Source of the DNA: JBAXRT01 sp037131065
Lineage (GTDB): Bacteria > Bacteroidota > Bacteroidia > Bacteroidales > FEN-979
Direction: 5' to 3'
NCBI GenBank assembly: GCA_037131065.1
Contig: JBAXRT010000101.1
Location: 1-11,399, forward strand
DNA: 11,399 nucleotides
The position numbers and the translations under genes were made by a program. Below, piece by piece: positions 1-6,546 of this stretch. The number at the start of each line of letters is the position of its first letter. The stretch's first letter is position 1. The notes beneath the pieces are model-generated. The model searched no databases and was not told the origin of the DNA. It saw nothing but the letters and a program-made list of their open reading frames with translations.

Positions 1-216
1 ATAATTCCGGGCGATCCTTTGCACGGAAGCTTTTGTTGTCTGAAGTTCTTGGTTCTGTAACTCAAGCTCTATCTGGTGGACCTCCAGTTCGTGGATAAGT
101 TTCAGATTATCGGCTTCGGAAAGCGGTGGGCCATTTTTTTTCGGTCTCTTTTTCAGAAGTTCTTCTGCGCGTTTGCGAAGAATCTCCGCTTCCAGCTTTT
201 CATTGTCTTTTTCCAT
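1..216 (-). CDS. N-terminal fragment of a probable PAS-type sensor/signalling protein (partial)
   Basis: The first 72 codons are visible; the gene runs off the left edge. The protein starts MEKDNEKLEAEILRKRAEEL, continues with a basic stretch (KKRPKKNG) and then a charged helix containing LIHELEVHQIELELQNQEL. That last motif is a common leader helix just before the first PAS domain in Bacteroidota and deltaproteobacterial PAS-sensor histidine kinases and diguanylate cyclases, so a membrane-free signalling protein is the best guess. No PAS, kinase or output domain is inside the window, so the output type is unknown. The ATG at 216 is chosen because it begins the helix; the ATG a few bases upstream is in another frame. 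No clear Shine-Dalgarno is seen, as is usual in this phylum. A promoter candidate and a hairpin lie upstream (328-358 and 227-252). Confidence 0.6.
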   Translation of the reverse strand, partial: MEKDNEKLEAEILRKRAEELLKKRPKKNGPPLSEADNLKLIHELEVHQIELELQNQELQTTKASVQRIARNY

Positions 217-226
217 AAGGAAAACA

Positions 227-252
227 TGTCAGGGTAATCTCATATCCTGACA
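227..252 (-). promoter_or_regulatory. Inverted repeat (hairpin) just upstream of the PAS-protein start codon
   Basis: TGTCAGG (227-233) and CCTGACA (246-252) form a perfect 7-bp dyad with a 12-base loop; one further G-T wobble could extend it inwards. It ends about 10 bases before the ATG at 216, so in the mRNA it would sit over the ribosome-binding region, and as DNA it could be an operator. Which of these applies, if either, is inference. Confidence 0.35.
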
Positions 253-327
253 ATTGGTTTGGGTAAACAGAGCTTCCGTGAACTGTCTGTGTCGTCTGTT
301 TAAACGATATCTTAGGGTATGACTTAC

Positions 328-358
328 CAAAGATACATTAATTATCCTTAAAATCATA
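328..358 (-). promoter_or_regulatory. Candidate Bacteroidota-type promoter for the PAS protein
   Basis: On the minus strand TATCTTTG (335-328) matches the TAnnTTTG -7 consensus exactly. A TATG (358-355), three of four bases of the TTTG -33 box, lies 19 bases upstream. Transcription would start around 320, giving a leader of roughly 100 bases that carries the hairpin at 227-252. It was called by eye from motif and spacing only. Confidence 0.45.
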
Positions 359-400
359 AAAAAAGAATCAGGTAAAACGTGAGACGGTATGTTCCATGAA

Positions 401-451
401 CACTAGTCACTAGTCACTAGTCACTAGTCACTAGTCACTCGTCACTTGTGA
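401..451 (-). repeat. Tandem heptamer array TGACTAG at the 3' end of gatD
   Basis: In gatD orientation the array begins with the stop codon itself: TGACGAG (444-438) and then five perfect TGACTAG units (437-403). The last sense codons (451-445) look like one more degenerate unit. Read on the plus strand it is CACTAGT repeated. Seven is not a multiple of three, so TGA and TAG recur in every frame, and the other strand carries TAG in every frame too. Array 1 also contains repeated palindromic ACTAGT cores. A related array lies at 10560-10594. Confidence 0.9.
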
Positions 452-1827
452 AACTTGCGTATAAACTCCTCCACCTCGGGTACGCCGCCCTGGTAGATAA
501 GGTATCCGTTGTAAGGTTCGCGGGGGGTAGTCTCGCTGTTGATGGGGGTGAGCATGATCTCGCGGACCTTCTCGAGGTCGTTCGTCTGGCCAAGCGCCCA
601 GCCCAGCTTGATGTAAGCTGTCTCGGGAAGCATGTTCTCGGCGGGGATCACGCCCTTGGCCATCAGGTCGCGGCCGGTGTCGTAAACGAACATATGCACA
701 TAGCCCCAAAGGGTCTGAACAGTCATATAAACCGCAACCCCCTTCTTTTTAGCCCGCTCGATGGCGGGATAGAGCGGCTTGTTCACATGGCCCAGACCGG
801 TGCCGATGATGATGATCCCCTTGTAACCGTTGTCGATAAGCGAATCGATCATGTCGGGCTGCATATTGGTATAGTAGTAGATCATCGCCACCTTCTCCTC
901 AAACACCGGGGTTATCTTCACATTCCGGTCCGTGCGGCGGTGGTTGTAATCTGTCTTGATTGGGAAAACCCCTTTGCGGTTGACCGTCGCGATGGGGGTA
1001 TCGCCGATGGTCCGGAAGGTGGAGCGATAGGATGAGTGCATTTTGCGGACGCGTGTCCCGCGATGAAGGAAGCCATACTCGTCGGAGGTAGGCCCGAACA
1101 TACAGACCATCACCTCGGCGATGTCTCCGTGAGCGGCAGCCGTGGCTGCATGCATAAGATTGAGGGCGGCATCGGAGCTTGGACGGTCGGAAGAGCGCTG
1201 GGAACCTACAATGACGATGGGAATGGGAGAGTTCTGCACCATGAAGGTGAGCGCTGCCGATGTGTAGTGCATGGTGTCGGTGCCATGTCCGATGATGATC
1301 CCCTGGGTGCCTTTTTCAATTTCCTGGCCTATCGCAACCGCCAGCTTTTTGTACTGTTCAGGCCCCATGTTCTCGCTGAAGACGGCAAAGAGCTTCTCGG
1401 TTGTAAGATTACAGATGTCGGCAAGTTCGGGAACGGCACCATAAAGTTCGCCCGGTGAGAAGGCCGGGATCACAGCCCCGGTACGGTAATCGAGCCTGGA
1501 GGCAATCGTTCCGCCTGTACCCAACAGTTTCACGTTGGGCTTGTCCTTCGAGTAGGGAAACTCCTTTTCAGGGATCTTGTATACCGCTTTCTTATATCCA
1601 AGTTCTTCTATTCCTGTGATGGTGTCGATGTCGATGCCGATGTTGTAGCCTGTAAAGAATTTCATGACAAGGTGCCGGTCGTCGGTATTTTCCGCCCTGG
1701 GGAGGATGGTCCCTTCGAAAATGCCACGGGTCGTGTCAACCTTGACTTTTGCCCAGACGCGTGCATTGTATTTCTGCAGAACTTCGAGTGCGCGACCCTT
1801 GTATCCCTGGAAAATATCTTCGCTCAT
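442..1827 (-). CDS. gatD: Glu-tRNA(Gln) amidotransferase subunit D (archaeal-type GatD)
   Basis: GatD is the glutaminase/asparaginase-like subunit of GatDE. It hydrolyses Gln or Asn in the cytoplasm and supplies ammonia to GatE. The protein has 461 residues (archaeal GatD is about 435). A non-asparaginase N-terminal domain (about 1-95) is followed by a type I asparaginase-like domain (about 97-430). The threonine-type active site is intact: T107 in GTGGTIAS, T183 and D184 in GHGTDTMHYTS, and K262 in RVRKMHSS, matching the four catalytic residues known for the family. The SQRSSDRPSSDAALNL stretch is characteristic of GatD rather than plain asparaginases. It starts at ATG 1827, 38 bp after gatE on the same strand, so the two form an operon. 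Its stop codon is the first unit of a heptamer array. The alternative, L-asparaginase AnsA, fits worse because of the extra N-terminal domain and the gatE partner. The archaeal character of the pair suggests ancient horizontal transfer (inference). Confidence 0.93.
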   Translation of the reverse strand: MSEDIFQGYKGRALEVLQKYNARVWAKVKVDTTRGIFEGTILPRAENTDDRHLVMKFFTGYNIGIDIDTITGIEELGYKKAVYKIPEKEFPYSKDKPNVKLLGTGGTIASRLDYRTGAVIPAFSPGELYGAVPELADICNLTTEKLFAVFSENMGPEQYKKLAVAIGQEIEKGTQGIIIGHGTDTMHYTSAALTFMVQNSPIPIVIVGSQRSSDRPSSDAALNLMHAATAAAHGDIAEVMVCMFGPTSDEYGFLHRGTRVRKMHSSYRSTFRTIGDTPIATVNRKGVFPIKTDYNHRRTDRNVKITPVFEEKVAMIYYYTNMQPDMIDSLIDNGYKGIIIIGTGLGHVNKPLYPAIERAKKKGVAVYMTVQTLWGYVHMFVYDTGRDLMAKGVIPAENMLPETAYIKLGWALGQTNDLEKVREIMLTPINSETTPREPYNGYLIYQGGVPEVEEFIRKFHK

Positions 1828-1832
1828 AATTA

Positions 1833-1856
1833 AGTGGTGATGTTGTGATGTAGTGA
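1833..1856. repeat. Three-copy octamer repeat in the gatE-gatD gap
   Basis: AGTGGTGA, TGTTGTGA and TGTAGTGA stand in tandem on the plus strand (consensus TGTNGTGA). They fill most of the 38 bp between the gatE stop and the gatD ATG. On the coding strand this reads as TCACNACA units. It differs in unit length from the heptamer arrays. With three imperfect copies it may be chance. Confidence 0.5.
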
Positions 1857-1865
1857 AAAGGGTGA

Positions 1866-3830
1866 TTAAAGTTTGATGAGGTTATTCAGTTCACTCAAGG
1901 AGATGTTGCCAAGGGCGAGCGGGTGCAGGGTTCCCATGATCCACCGCTTACCTGCTCCATCATCCTTTGAAATCCTGGTTTCGCCATACTTCTTTACCAG
2001 GAAAGGAACCTTGGCAAGGATCTCCTCCTTTGGGATCTCCTTGAAATTTATGGAGATCAGGATCGATTCAAAATCCATTTTCGGATGCTGGTAAAGATGC
2101 ACCAGGATCCTTTTAGAGAGTGCAAGGTCAAGGTTGCGTCCTTTCAGGAATTTCAGCATATCGTAAACCTTTCCGAAAGTAAAGTCGGGTAGCGGGGGGT
2201 ATTTCCCCTGGATGTTCTTCAGGCTATGGGCAAACAGCACTGCGGTGAATCGTGCCGGGATCTCGAGTTCAGATTTTATCTTCTCAAGGAGAGGTACCAG
2301 GTTGTTCCTGAAAATGTAGGCAAAAGTATCTTCCGGCACATCCCAGGCGATCAGCTGGTCGATTCTTTCGGCTACCAGCCTGGGCAAGTGGTTTGCAGCC
2401 TCCTCTATTACCAGGTCATCGAGCGGGATGGGAGCCGAGTCGGTATCGGGATACATGCGGTCGGCGCCCGGAAGCACGCGTTCGAAGATCGTAGTACCGT
2501 CCTCGAACGATTTGCGAGTTTCGTTGGGAACGCCTTTGAAGGCCATCCTGCAACGCTCTTCGATCGTCTCCATGGCTGTTTTAATATCTGCTTCCGGTCC
2601 CCAGAAGATGACCTGGCCATCTTCCTCTTTGCTTCCGAGCAGACTCCGGACCTTTGTCCATACCTTCTCTCCCAGCGGATCGCTGAACATCTCGGAGTGG
2701 AGCATGTTTGGCTTTTCGATACAGGCGATCACCTTGAGCCGGTCGGTGAGCTCGTCGGCAAACATCCTCCCGGGCTGAGTGAAATGAGAGATTATCCCTC
2801 GAAAATCCGGCAGGTTCACGATATGGATCTTCGTGGTTTTTTCTTTTTTATGAAAATCGGGCAGGACGATTTTAACCTCTTTCAGTGAGACCTCTTTTGA
2901 GGAGATCTTCCATGCCTCAGGATCGGCAACATGGGCATTCAGTTTTTCCCGGATCTGCAGGAGCGCCCACTGGCGATAGGCCTCGTTGTGGGTAAGCTCG
3001 GGCATCCAGGAAGTATGGGCTACCCCTTTGATCTCCACGCGGGTTCCTCCGCGGCAACTCACGTTTACGTCGGCGCGGGTGGAACCGATACCGGTCTTTA
3101 CCTTCCCGGTACTCCGGTTCAGGAAACGGATATAGTCGGCCCCCTCCTTCACCTCGCCGGGATTGACAAAATCGGGATAGGTCACCGTTTCAATGAGCGG
3201 GTTGCCGAGGCGGTCGGTGCGGTAGACACGCACATGGCCGATGTCGGAAACTTCGCGGCAGGAGTCCTCCTCCAGGCTAAGCTGGATGAGCCTGACTTTC
3301 TTGTTCCTGAGCTGTATCTCTCCCTCCACACCGATGATGGCGGTCCGCTGGAACCCGGTAGGTATCGAGCCGTCGAGATACTGTTTGCGCGTGATGTGAA
3401 CCTCCCCGACGATCTTGAGTTTCGAGAGCAGGGAGATGCCGATGGCAATGCCGAGCGCCTCCCGGTTAAGCGGGAAGGGCGGGGTATCATCCACGTCGTA
3501 GGTACAGGCTGTTTCGTTCGCGATCCGGTAAACGATCTCTTTGCGGGTTTTGAACTCCATCAGGGCTGTTCCGTCGTATTCGCCGAGCTCGCTAAGCGTT
3601 GGACGCATGTGCCGGATCAGTTCGGCATCATATTGATCGGCTTTCTGGTAGATGCCCGAAGGACAGTGGCAGAAGAGCTTTTCTCTGGTCCTGAGTTGCT
3701 GGTGGACTTCCAGTCCCGACATAAACCCTATCCTGTCATAATCAGCCTGGGTAGCGTGTTGACGTGCAACGTAACCGACCTGTTTCATGGTTTCGGCATG
3801 GTTCTGCACGGGGTCGAAGGATTGCTTCAT
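1866..3830 (-). CDS. gatE: Glu-tRNA(Gln) amidotransferase subunit E (archaeal-type GatE)
   Basis: GatE binds Glu-tRNA(Gln), phosphorylates the glutamate with ATP and amidates it with ammonia from GatD. The 654-residue protein has a GatB/GatE-like catalytic domain (about 33-300) with GLEVHQQLRTREKLFCHCP (39-57), TACTYDVDDTPPFPLNREAL (108-127) and SLEEDS (185-190). An inserted GAD domain of the type shared with bacterial AspRS follows (about 345-465), then a helical tail domain (about 470-654) with IMGTLHPLALGNIS. The GAD insertion and the EVHQQL signature separate GatE from bacterial GatB, which is about 480 residues and lacks GAD. ATG 3830 gives about 26 extra residues before the region where archaeal GatE usually begins; M15 is an alternative start. 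A promoter candidate lies at 3859-3890. gatE precedes gatD in the operon, and no gatA, gatB or gatC is present here. Confidence 0.95.
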   Translation of the reverse strand: MKQSFDPVQNHAETMKQVGYVARQHATQADYDRIGFMSGLEVHQQLRTREKLFCHCPSGIYQKADQYDAELIRHMRPTLSELGEYDGTALMEFKTRKEIVYRIANETACTYDVDDTPPFPLNREALGIAIGISLLSKLKIVGEVHITRKQYLDGSIPTGFQRTAIIGVEGEIQLRNKKVRLIQLSLEEDSCREVSDIGHVRVYRTDRLGNPLIETVTYPDFVNPGEVKEGADYIRFLNRSTGKVKTGIGSTRADVNVSCRGGTRVEIKGVAHTSWMPELTHNEAYRQWALLQIREKLNAHVADPEAWKISSKEVSLKEVKIVLPDFHKKEKTTKIHIVNLPDFRGIISHFTQPGRMFADELTDRLKVIACIEKPNMLHSEMFSDPLGEKVWTKVRSLLGSKEEDGQVIFWGPEADIKTAMETIEERCRMAFKGVPNETRKSFEDGTTIFERVLPGADRMYPDTDSAPIPLDDLVIEEAANHLPRLVAERIDQLIAWDVPEDTFAYIFRNNLVPLLEKIKSELEIPARFTAVLFAHSLKNIQGKYPPLPDFTFGKVYDMLKFLKGRNLDLALSKRILVHLYQHPKMDFESILISINFKEIPKEEILAKVPFLVKKYGETRISKDDGAGKRWIMGTLHPLALGNISLSELNNLIKL

Positions 3831-3858
3831 ACAAATGGGGAAGGTTGGTAAAGAGATG

Positions 3859-3890
3859 CAAAAATAGCCATTTCTCCCATCCTTTGTGAA
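3859..3890 (-). promoter_or_regulatory. Candidate promoter for gatE-gatD
   Basis: On the minus strand TATTTTTG (3866-3859) fits TAnnTTTG. The -33 position (3890-3887) reads TTCA, only two of four bases of TTTG, at a 20-base spacer. Transcription would start near 3852, about 20 bases before the gatE ATG. It stands back to back with the promoter candidate of the OstA-like gene, and the two -33 boxes adjoin. Confidence 0.35.
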
Positions 3891-3915
3891 GATGGTGAAA
3901 AAAATAGTACCTTTG
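3883..3915 (+). promoter_or_regulatory. Candidate Bacteroidota-type promoter for the OstA-like gene
   Basis: TTTG (3883-3886), 21 bases, then TACCTTTG (3908-3915) match both the -33 TTTG and -7 TAnnTTTG boxes exactly. Transcription would start around 3921, leaving a leader of about 27 bases before the ATG at 3948. This is the best-formed promoter in the window. Confidence 0.6.
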
Positions 3916-3947
3916 CCTATTCCATTGCCAATTCCCTGATCTGACGG

Positions 3948-5516
3948 ATGAAATCACTTCGGTCGACATTCATTTTCTGCCTCATTTTTACCCTTTTTAC
4001 AACCTCCGCACAGGACACGACCAAGATCATGCTCGAGAAGGCCGATACCTGGGAATATGACCAGGATATGAGGCAGGATATCCAGCGGATCCTGGGTAAT
4101 GTGATCCTCAGCCACGACAGCGCTTTTCTTTACTGCGACAGCGCCTACCTCGACGACGAGAGGAACAACGTGATCGCATACGGAAACGTCCACATCATGA
4201 TCAGTGATACCCTCAACCTCTACGGGGATTCGCTCAAATACGACGGTAACACCAAGGTTGCCAGGATTTACAGCAATGTAAAACTGATCGATAACCAGAC
4301 GATCCTCACCACCGACACCCTGGTGTTTGACCGCAAGACCCAGATCGCGCAGTACGATTACTGGGGAAAGATTGTGAACGACAAGAACATCCTGGTCTCC
4401 AGACACGGATATTACTATACCGACAGGAAGGAGTTTTTCTTTAAGGAGAAGGTTCACCTGATCAATCCCGATCACGAGATGCACTCCGATACCCTGATGT
4501 ACAATACGGTGACGGAGGTATCCTACTTTTTCGGGCCATCCAACATCGTGAGCAGGGACAAGGTCGATTCGATCTACTGCGAGAACGGATGGTACGACAC
4601 AAAGTACGACAAAGCCCGGTTCCGTAAGAATTCTGTCATCTGGCATGAAAGCCAGTACATCACAGGCGACAGCATCTACTATGAGCGAAGGAGTGGATTC
4701 GGGCAGCTCTTCCGAAATGCACTTCTCGTCGATACCATTCAGAACACCCTGCTGATGGGAAACTACGGGGAACTGCAGCGCCGGAAGGGATATGCCTTCA
4801 TGGTCGACAGCGCCCTGGTTGTGATGGTCGATAAGCGTGATTCCCTCTTCATGCATTCCGACACTGTGAAGGCTACATTCGACACGGCAGAGAAGATCAG
4901 GGATGTGCGCTGTTACTACAAGGTGAAATTTTTCCGGGAAGACCTCCAGGGGATGTCCGATTCGCTGGTTTATCACGCATCCGATTCTGCCATGACGATG
5001 TACCACTCCCCGGTGATCTGGACGGGGCTAAACCAGCTGACTGCCGATTCCATCACCCTGACCATAAAGAACGGCAGGGCCGATTCGCTCAAGATGTACA
5101 GCGGGGCCTTCATCATTTCTGAAGATGATACCAACAAGTTCAACCAGATCAAGGGGAGGAACATCAAAGCAAAATTCAGGAACAACGATCTGTACAAGAT
5201 CAACGTGTTGGGCAACTCGGAAACGATCTACTATGTGCGGGAGGAGGACCGGTCGCTGATCGGGATCAACAAGGCGCTGTCGGGGGATATGCTCATCTTT
5301 CTGGAGAAAAACCAGGTAAAATCGATTACTTACCTTCAGAATCCCACGGCCGTTCTGTGGCCGGAGAAGGAGATCTCCCCGTATGACCTGAAGCTGAAGA
5401 ATTTCAAATGGCTGAAAGATAACCGGCCGCTGGTGAAGGAGGATATTTACAGGTGGACTGAGGATACACCGCCGCCGGCGAAAGAATCAAAAGAAGCCCC
5501 TACCGGCGCTCCCTGA
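3948..5516 (+). CDS. OstA/LptA-like periplasmic LPS-transport protein
   Basis: The 522-residue protein has a clear signal peptide (MKSLRSTFIFCLIFTLFTTSAQ, cleavage near residue 21) and a soluble, beta-rich body, so it is probably periplasmic. From about residue 40 it shows the OstA_N/LptA type of short strands (GNVILSHDSAFLYCDSAYL, YGNVHIMISDTLNLYGDSL). The family forms beta-jellyroll bridges that carry lipopolysaccharide to LptD. The body repeats a [GSA]-D-[ST]-[LI] strand motif many times (GDSLKY, SDTLMY, GDSIYY, SDSLVY, ADSITL, ADSLKMY), which suggests several consecutive jellyroll units. It is nearly three times the length of E. coli LptA. The C-terminus is Pro/Lys/Glu-rich and probably disordered. 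It starts at ATG 3948, is divergent from gatE, and converges with the MCE gene with only 7 bp between them. The role in LPS transport is inferred from the family and from the lptD gene nearby. Confidence 0.85.
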   Translation: MKSLRSTFIFCLIFTLFTTSAQDTTKIMLEKADTWEYDQDMRQDIQRILGNVILSHDSAFLYCDSAYLDDERNNVIAYGNVHIMISDTLNLYGDSLKYDGNTKVARIYSNVKLIDNQTILTTDTLVFDRKTQIAQYDYWGKIVNDKNILVSRHGYYYTDRKEFFFKEKVHLINPDHEMHSDTLMYNTVTEVSYFFGPSNIVSRDKVDSIYCENGWYDTKYDKARFRKNSVIWHESQYITGDSIYYERRSGFGQLFRNALLVDTIQNTLLMGNYGELQRRKGYAFMVDSALVVMVDKRDSLFMHSDTVKATFDTAEKIRDVRCYYKVKFFREDLQGMSDSLVYHASDSAMTMYHSPVIWTGLNQLTADSITLTIKNGRADSLKMYSGAFIISEDDTNKFNQIKGRNIKAKFRNNDLYKINVLGNSETIYYVREEDRSLIGINKALSGDMLIFLEKNQVKSITYLQNPTAVLWPEKEISPYDLKLKNFKWLKDNRPLVKEDIYRWTEDTPPPAKESKEAPTGAP

Positions 5517-5556
5517 AAAAAAATTAAAACACCGAAACCTTTATATATTTTTTCGG
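5517..5556 (-). terminator. Possible intrinsic terminator at the end of the MCE gene
   Basis: On the minus strand CCGAAA (5556-5551) can pair with TTTCGG (5537-5532) around an AT-rich 13-base loop. After this come GTGTTTTAA and then an eight-T run extending past the stop codon. The stem is only 6 bp and lies inside the last codons, so the call is weak. The same A/T run would also help end transcription of the convergent OstA-like gene. Confidence 0.3.
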
Positions 5557-6471
5557 GTTGGCTTTGATGTCCTCGATCAGCAGGTTCAGGTCCCGGGCAG
5601 CCTTTTCAAGTTCCCTGTAAAGTTTGTCGTCGTTGAGCAGCAGGCCGACGGTTCCCTGGCCCTGGTTGATCTTCTGCAGGGCGGTGGTCAGCGACCCGAT
5701 GGCAGTGTTCACCATCGACAGGGTATAGGGTATCCTGGCCTTGGCCAGTGAGTCGCTCACATCGGAAAGGTTGGTGAGAATGTTCGTGATCTTATCGTTG
5801 TTCTGCCGTAGGTTTGCGCTGATCGATTCCACGTTGGTGATGATGGCAGCCAGGTGGTTGCGCTGCGTACTCACAAGGGTATCGATGTTATAGGTTGTAT
5901 GAGCCAGGTTCTGTAACGCCTCTTTCACATGTTCAATCGCCTGCACGAGGTTGTTACGGGTATTCTTATTCAGCACCTCCTGGACTATGGTTGCAACCGT
6001 GTCGATGGAACTGATCAGGTTCTCCGCCTTCTTTTTGAGCGGAAGCAATTGCCGGTTTACCTCCTCACCAAGGGTGGCTTCTGTAATACTTTTCAGGGTG
6101 TCGCCACTCCGGGCCAGAACGTTGGTATCCCCGAGATTGATCTCCACCTCCTTCCCGCCCAGCAGATCGGAACTGAATATCCTTGCATAAGAGTTCTTCG
6201 GGATCGGATAGTCGCCATCGATGTACAGCTCAACAATGATCTTGGCAGGGTTCCTGGGATCGAAATAGAGCTTTTTTACCTGCCCGACCTTCAGCCCCTT
6301 GATGGAAATTGGATTTGCGGCTACCAGTCCATTCACATGATCATATACAGCGATGAAGGTCTGATGTCTCTTGAAGAGTTCCAGCCCTTTCAGGTACATC
6401 AGTCCCCATATCAGCACGGCAGTGGCGATCACGAAGATGATGCCTACTTTAACTTCTTTTCTGATTTTCAC
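5524..6471 (-). CDS. MCE/MlaD-family lipid-transport protein
   Basis: MCE proteins of the MlaD type are anchored in the inner membrane and form rings or tubes that carry phospholipids across the periplasm, driven by an MlaE/MlaF ABC transporter. The 315-residue protein has a basic N-terminus, one membrane helix (about 9-28, GIIFVIATAVLIWGLMYL), one MCE domain (about 36-115) and a long alpha-helical, probably coiled-coil C-terminal half (about 130-305). NPISIKGLKVGQVKKLYFD and LLGGKEVEINLG are typical MCE strands. The only reasonable start is GTG 6471: an in-frame stop lies two codons upstream, and this start puts the membrane helix at the usual place. It lies 75 bp downstream of the amidase gene on the same strand, probably co-transcribed. 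No MlaE or MlaF gene is in the window, so its permease partner must be elsewhere. Confidence 0.9.
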   Translation of the reverse strand: MKIRKEVKVGIIFVIATAVLIWGLMYLKGLELFKRHQTFIAVYDHVNGLVAANPISIKGLKVGQVKKLYFDPRNPAKIIVELYIDGDYPIPKNSYARIFSSDLLGGKEVEINLGDTNVLARSGDTLKSITEATLGEEVNRQLLPLKKKAENLISSIDTVATIVQEVLNKNTRNNLVQAIEHVKEALQNLAHTTYNIDTLVSTQRNHLAAIITNVESISANLRQNNDKITNILTNLSDVSDSLAKARIPYTLSMVNTAIGSLTTALQKINQGQGTVGLLLNDDKLYRELEKAARDLNLLIEDIKANPKKYIKVSVF

Positions 6472-6506
6472 TGGTTACTAAACTTTCACCGCACTAAATT
6501 ACAGTT

Positions 6507-6535
6507 TTCCGGTCAATGAAATGCAGTTACCGGAA
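6507..6535. repeat. Inverted repeat between the amidase and MCE genes
   Basis: TTCCGGT (6507-6513) and ACCGGAA (6529-6535) form a perfect 7-bp stem with a 15-base loop in the 75-bp spacer. No T-run follows on the minus strand, so it does not look like a strong terminator. It could stabilise or partly attenuate the two-gene transcript, or be a protein-binding dyad. Confidence 0.35.
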
Positions 6536-6546
6536 TTTTATTTGGG

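Noticed and set aside
401..451. The short repeats as a CRISPR array
   Set aside because: Units are 7 bases, directly tandem and without spacers, and no cas genes are present.
442..1827. Plain L-asparaginase (AnsA) for the gatD gene
   Set aside because: It has an extra N-terminal domain of about 95 residues, GatD-type motifs and an adjacent gatE.
1866..3830. Bacterial GatB
   Set aside because: The length (654 residues), the inserted GAD domain and the EVHQQL-type opening fit GatE; no gatA or gatC is nearby.
2931..3851. A 306-codon open frame on the plus strand opposite gatE
   Set aside because: It is fully antisense to conserved gatE motifs and has no family features; likewise the plus-strand frames at 448-1035, 1036-1458 and 2226-2888.
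3954..5006. A 350-codon open frame on the minus strand inside the OstA-like gene
   Set aside because: It is antisense to a well-supported gene, has no recognisable domain, and its composition is what codon bias on the other strand would produce.
5460..5513. GC-rich CGCCGG/CCGGCG pairing near the end of the OstA-like gene as its terminator
   Set aside because: It is a short 6-bp stem with a long loop inside coding sequence; the following A-run is the wrong base for plus-strand termination.
6507..6535. The amidase-MCE inverted repeat as an intrinsic terminator
   Set aside because: No T-run follows on the minus strand, and the two genes look like one operon.
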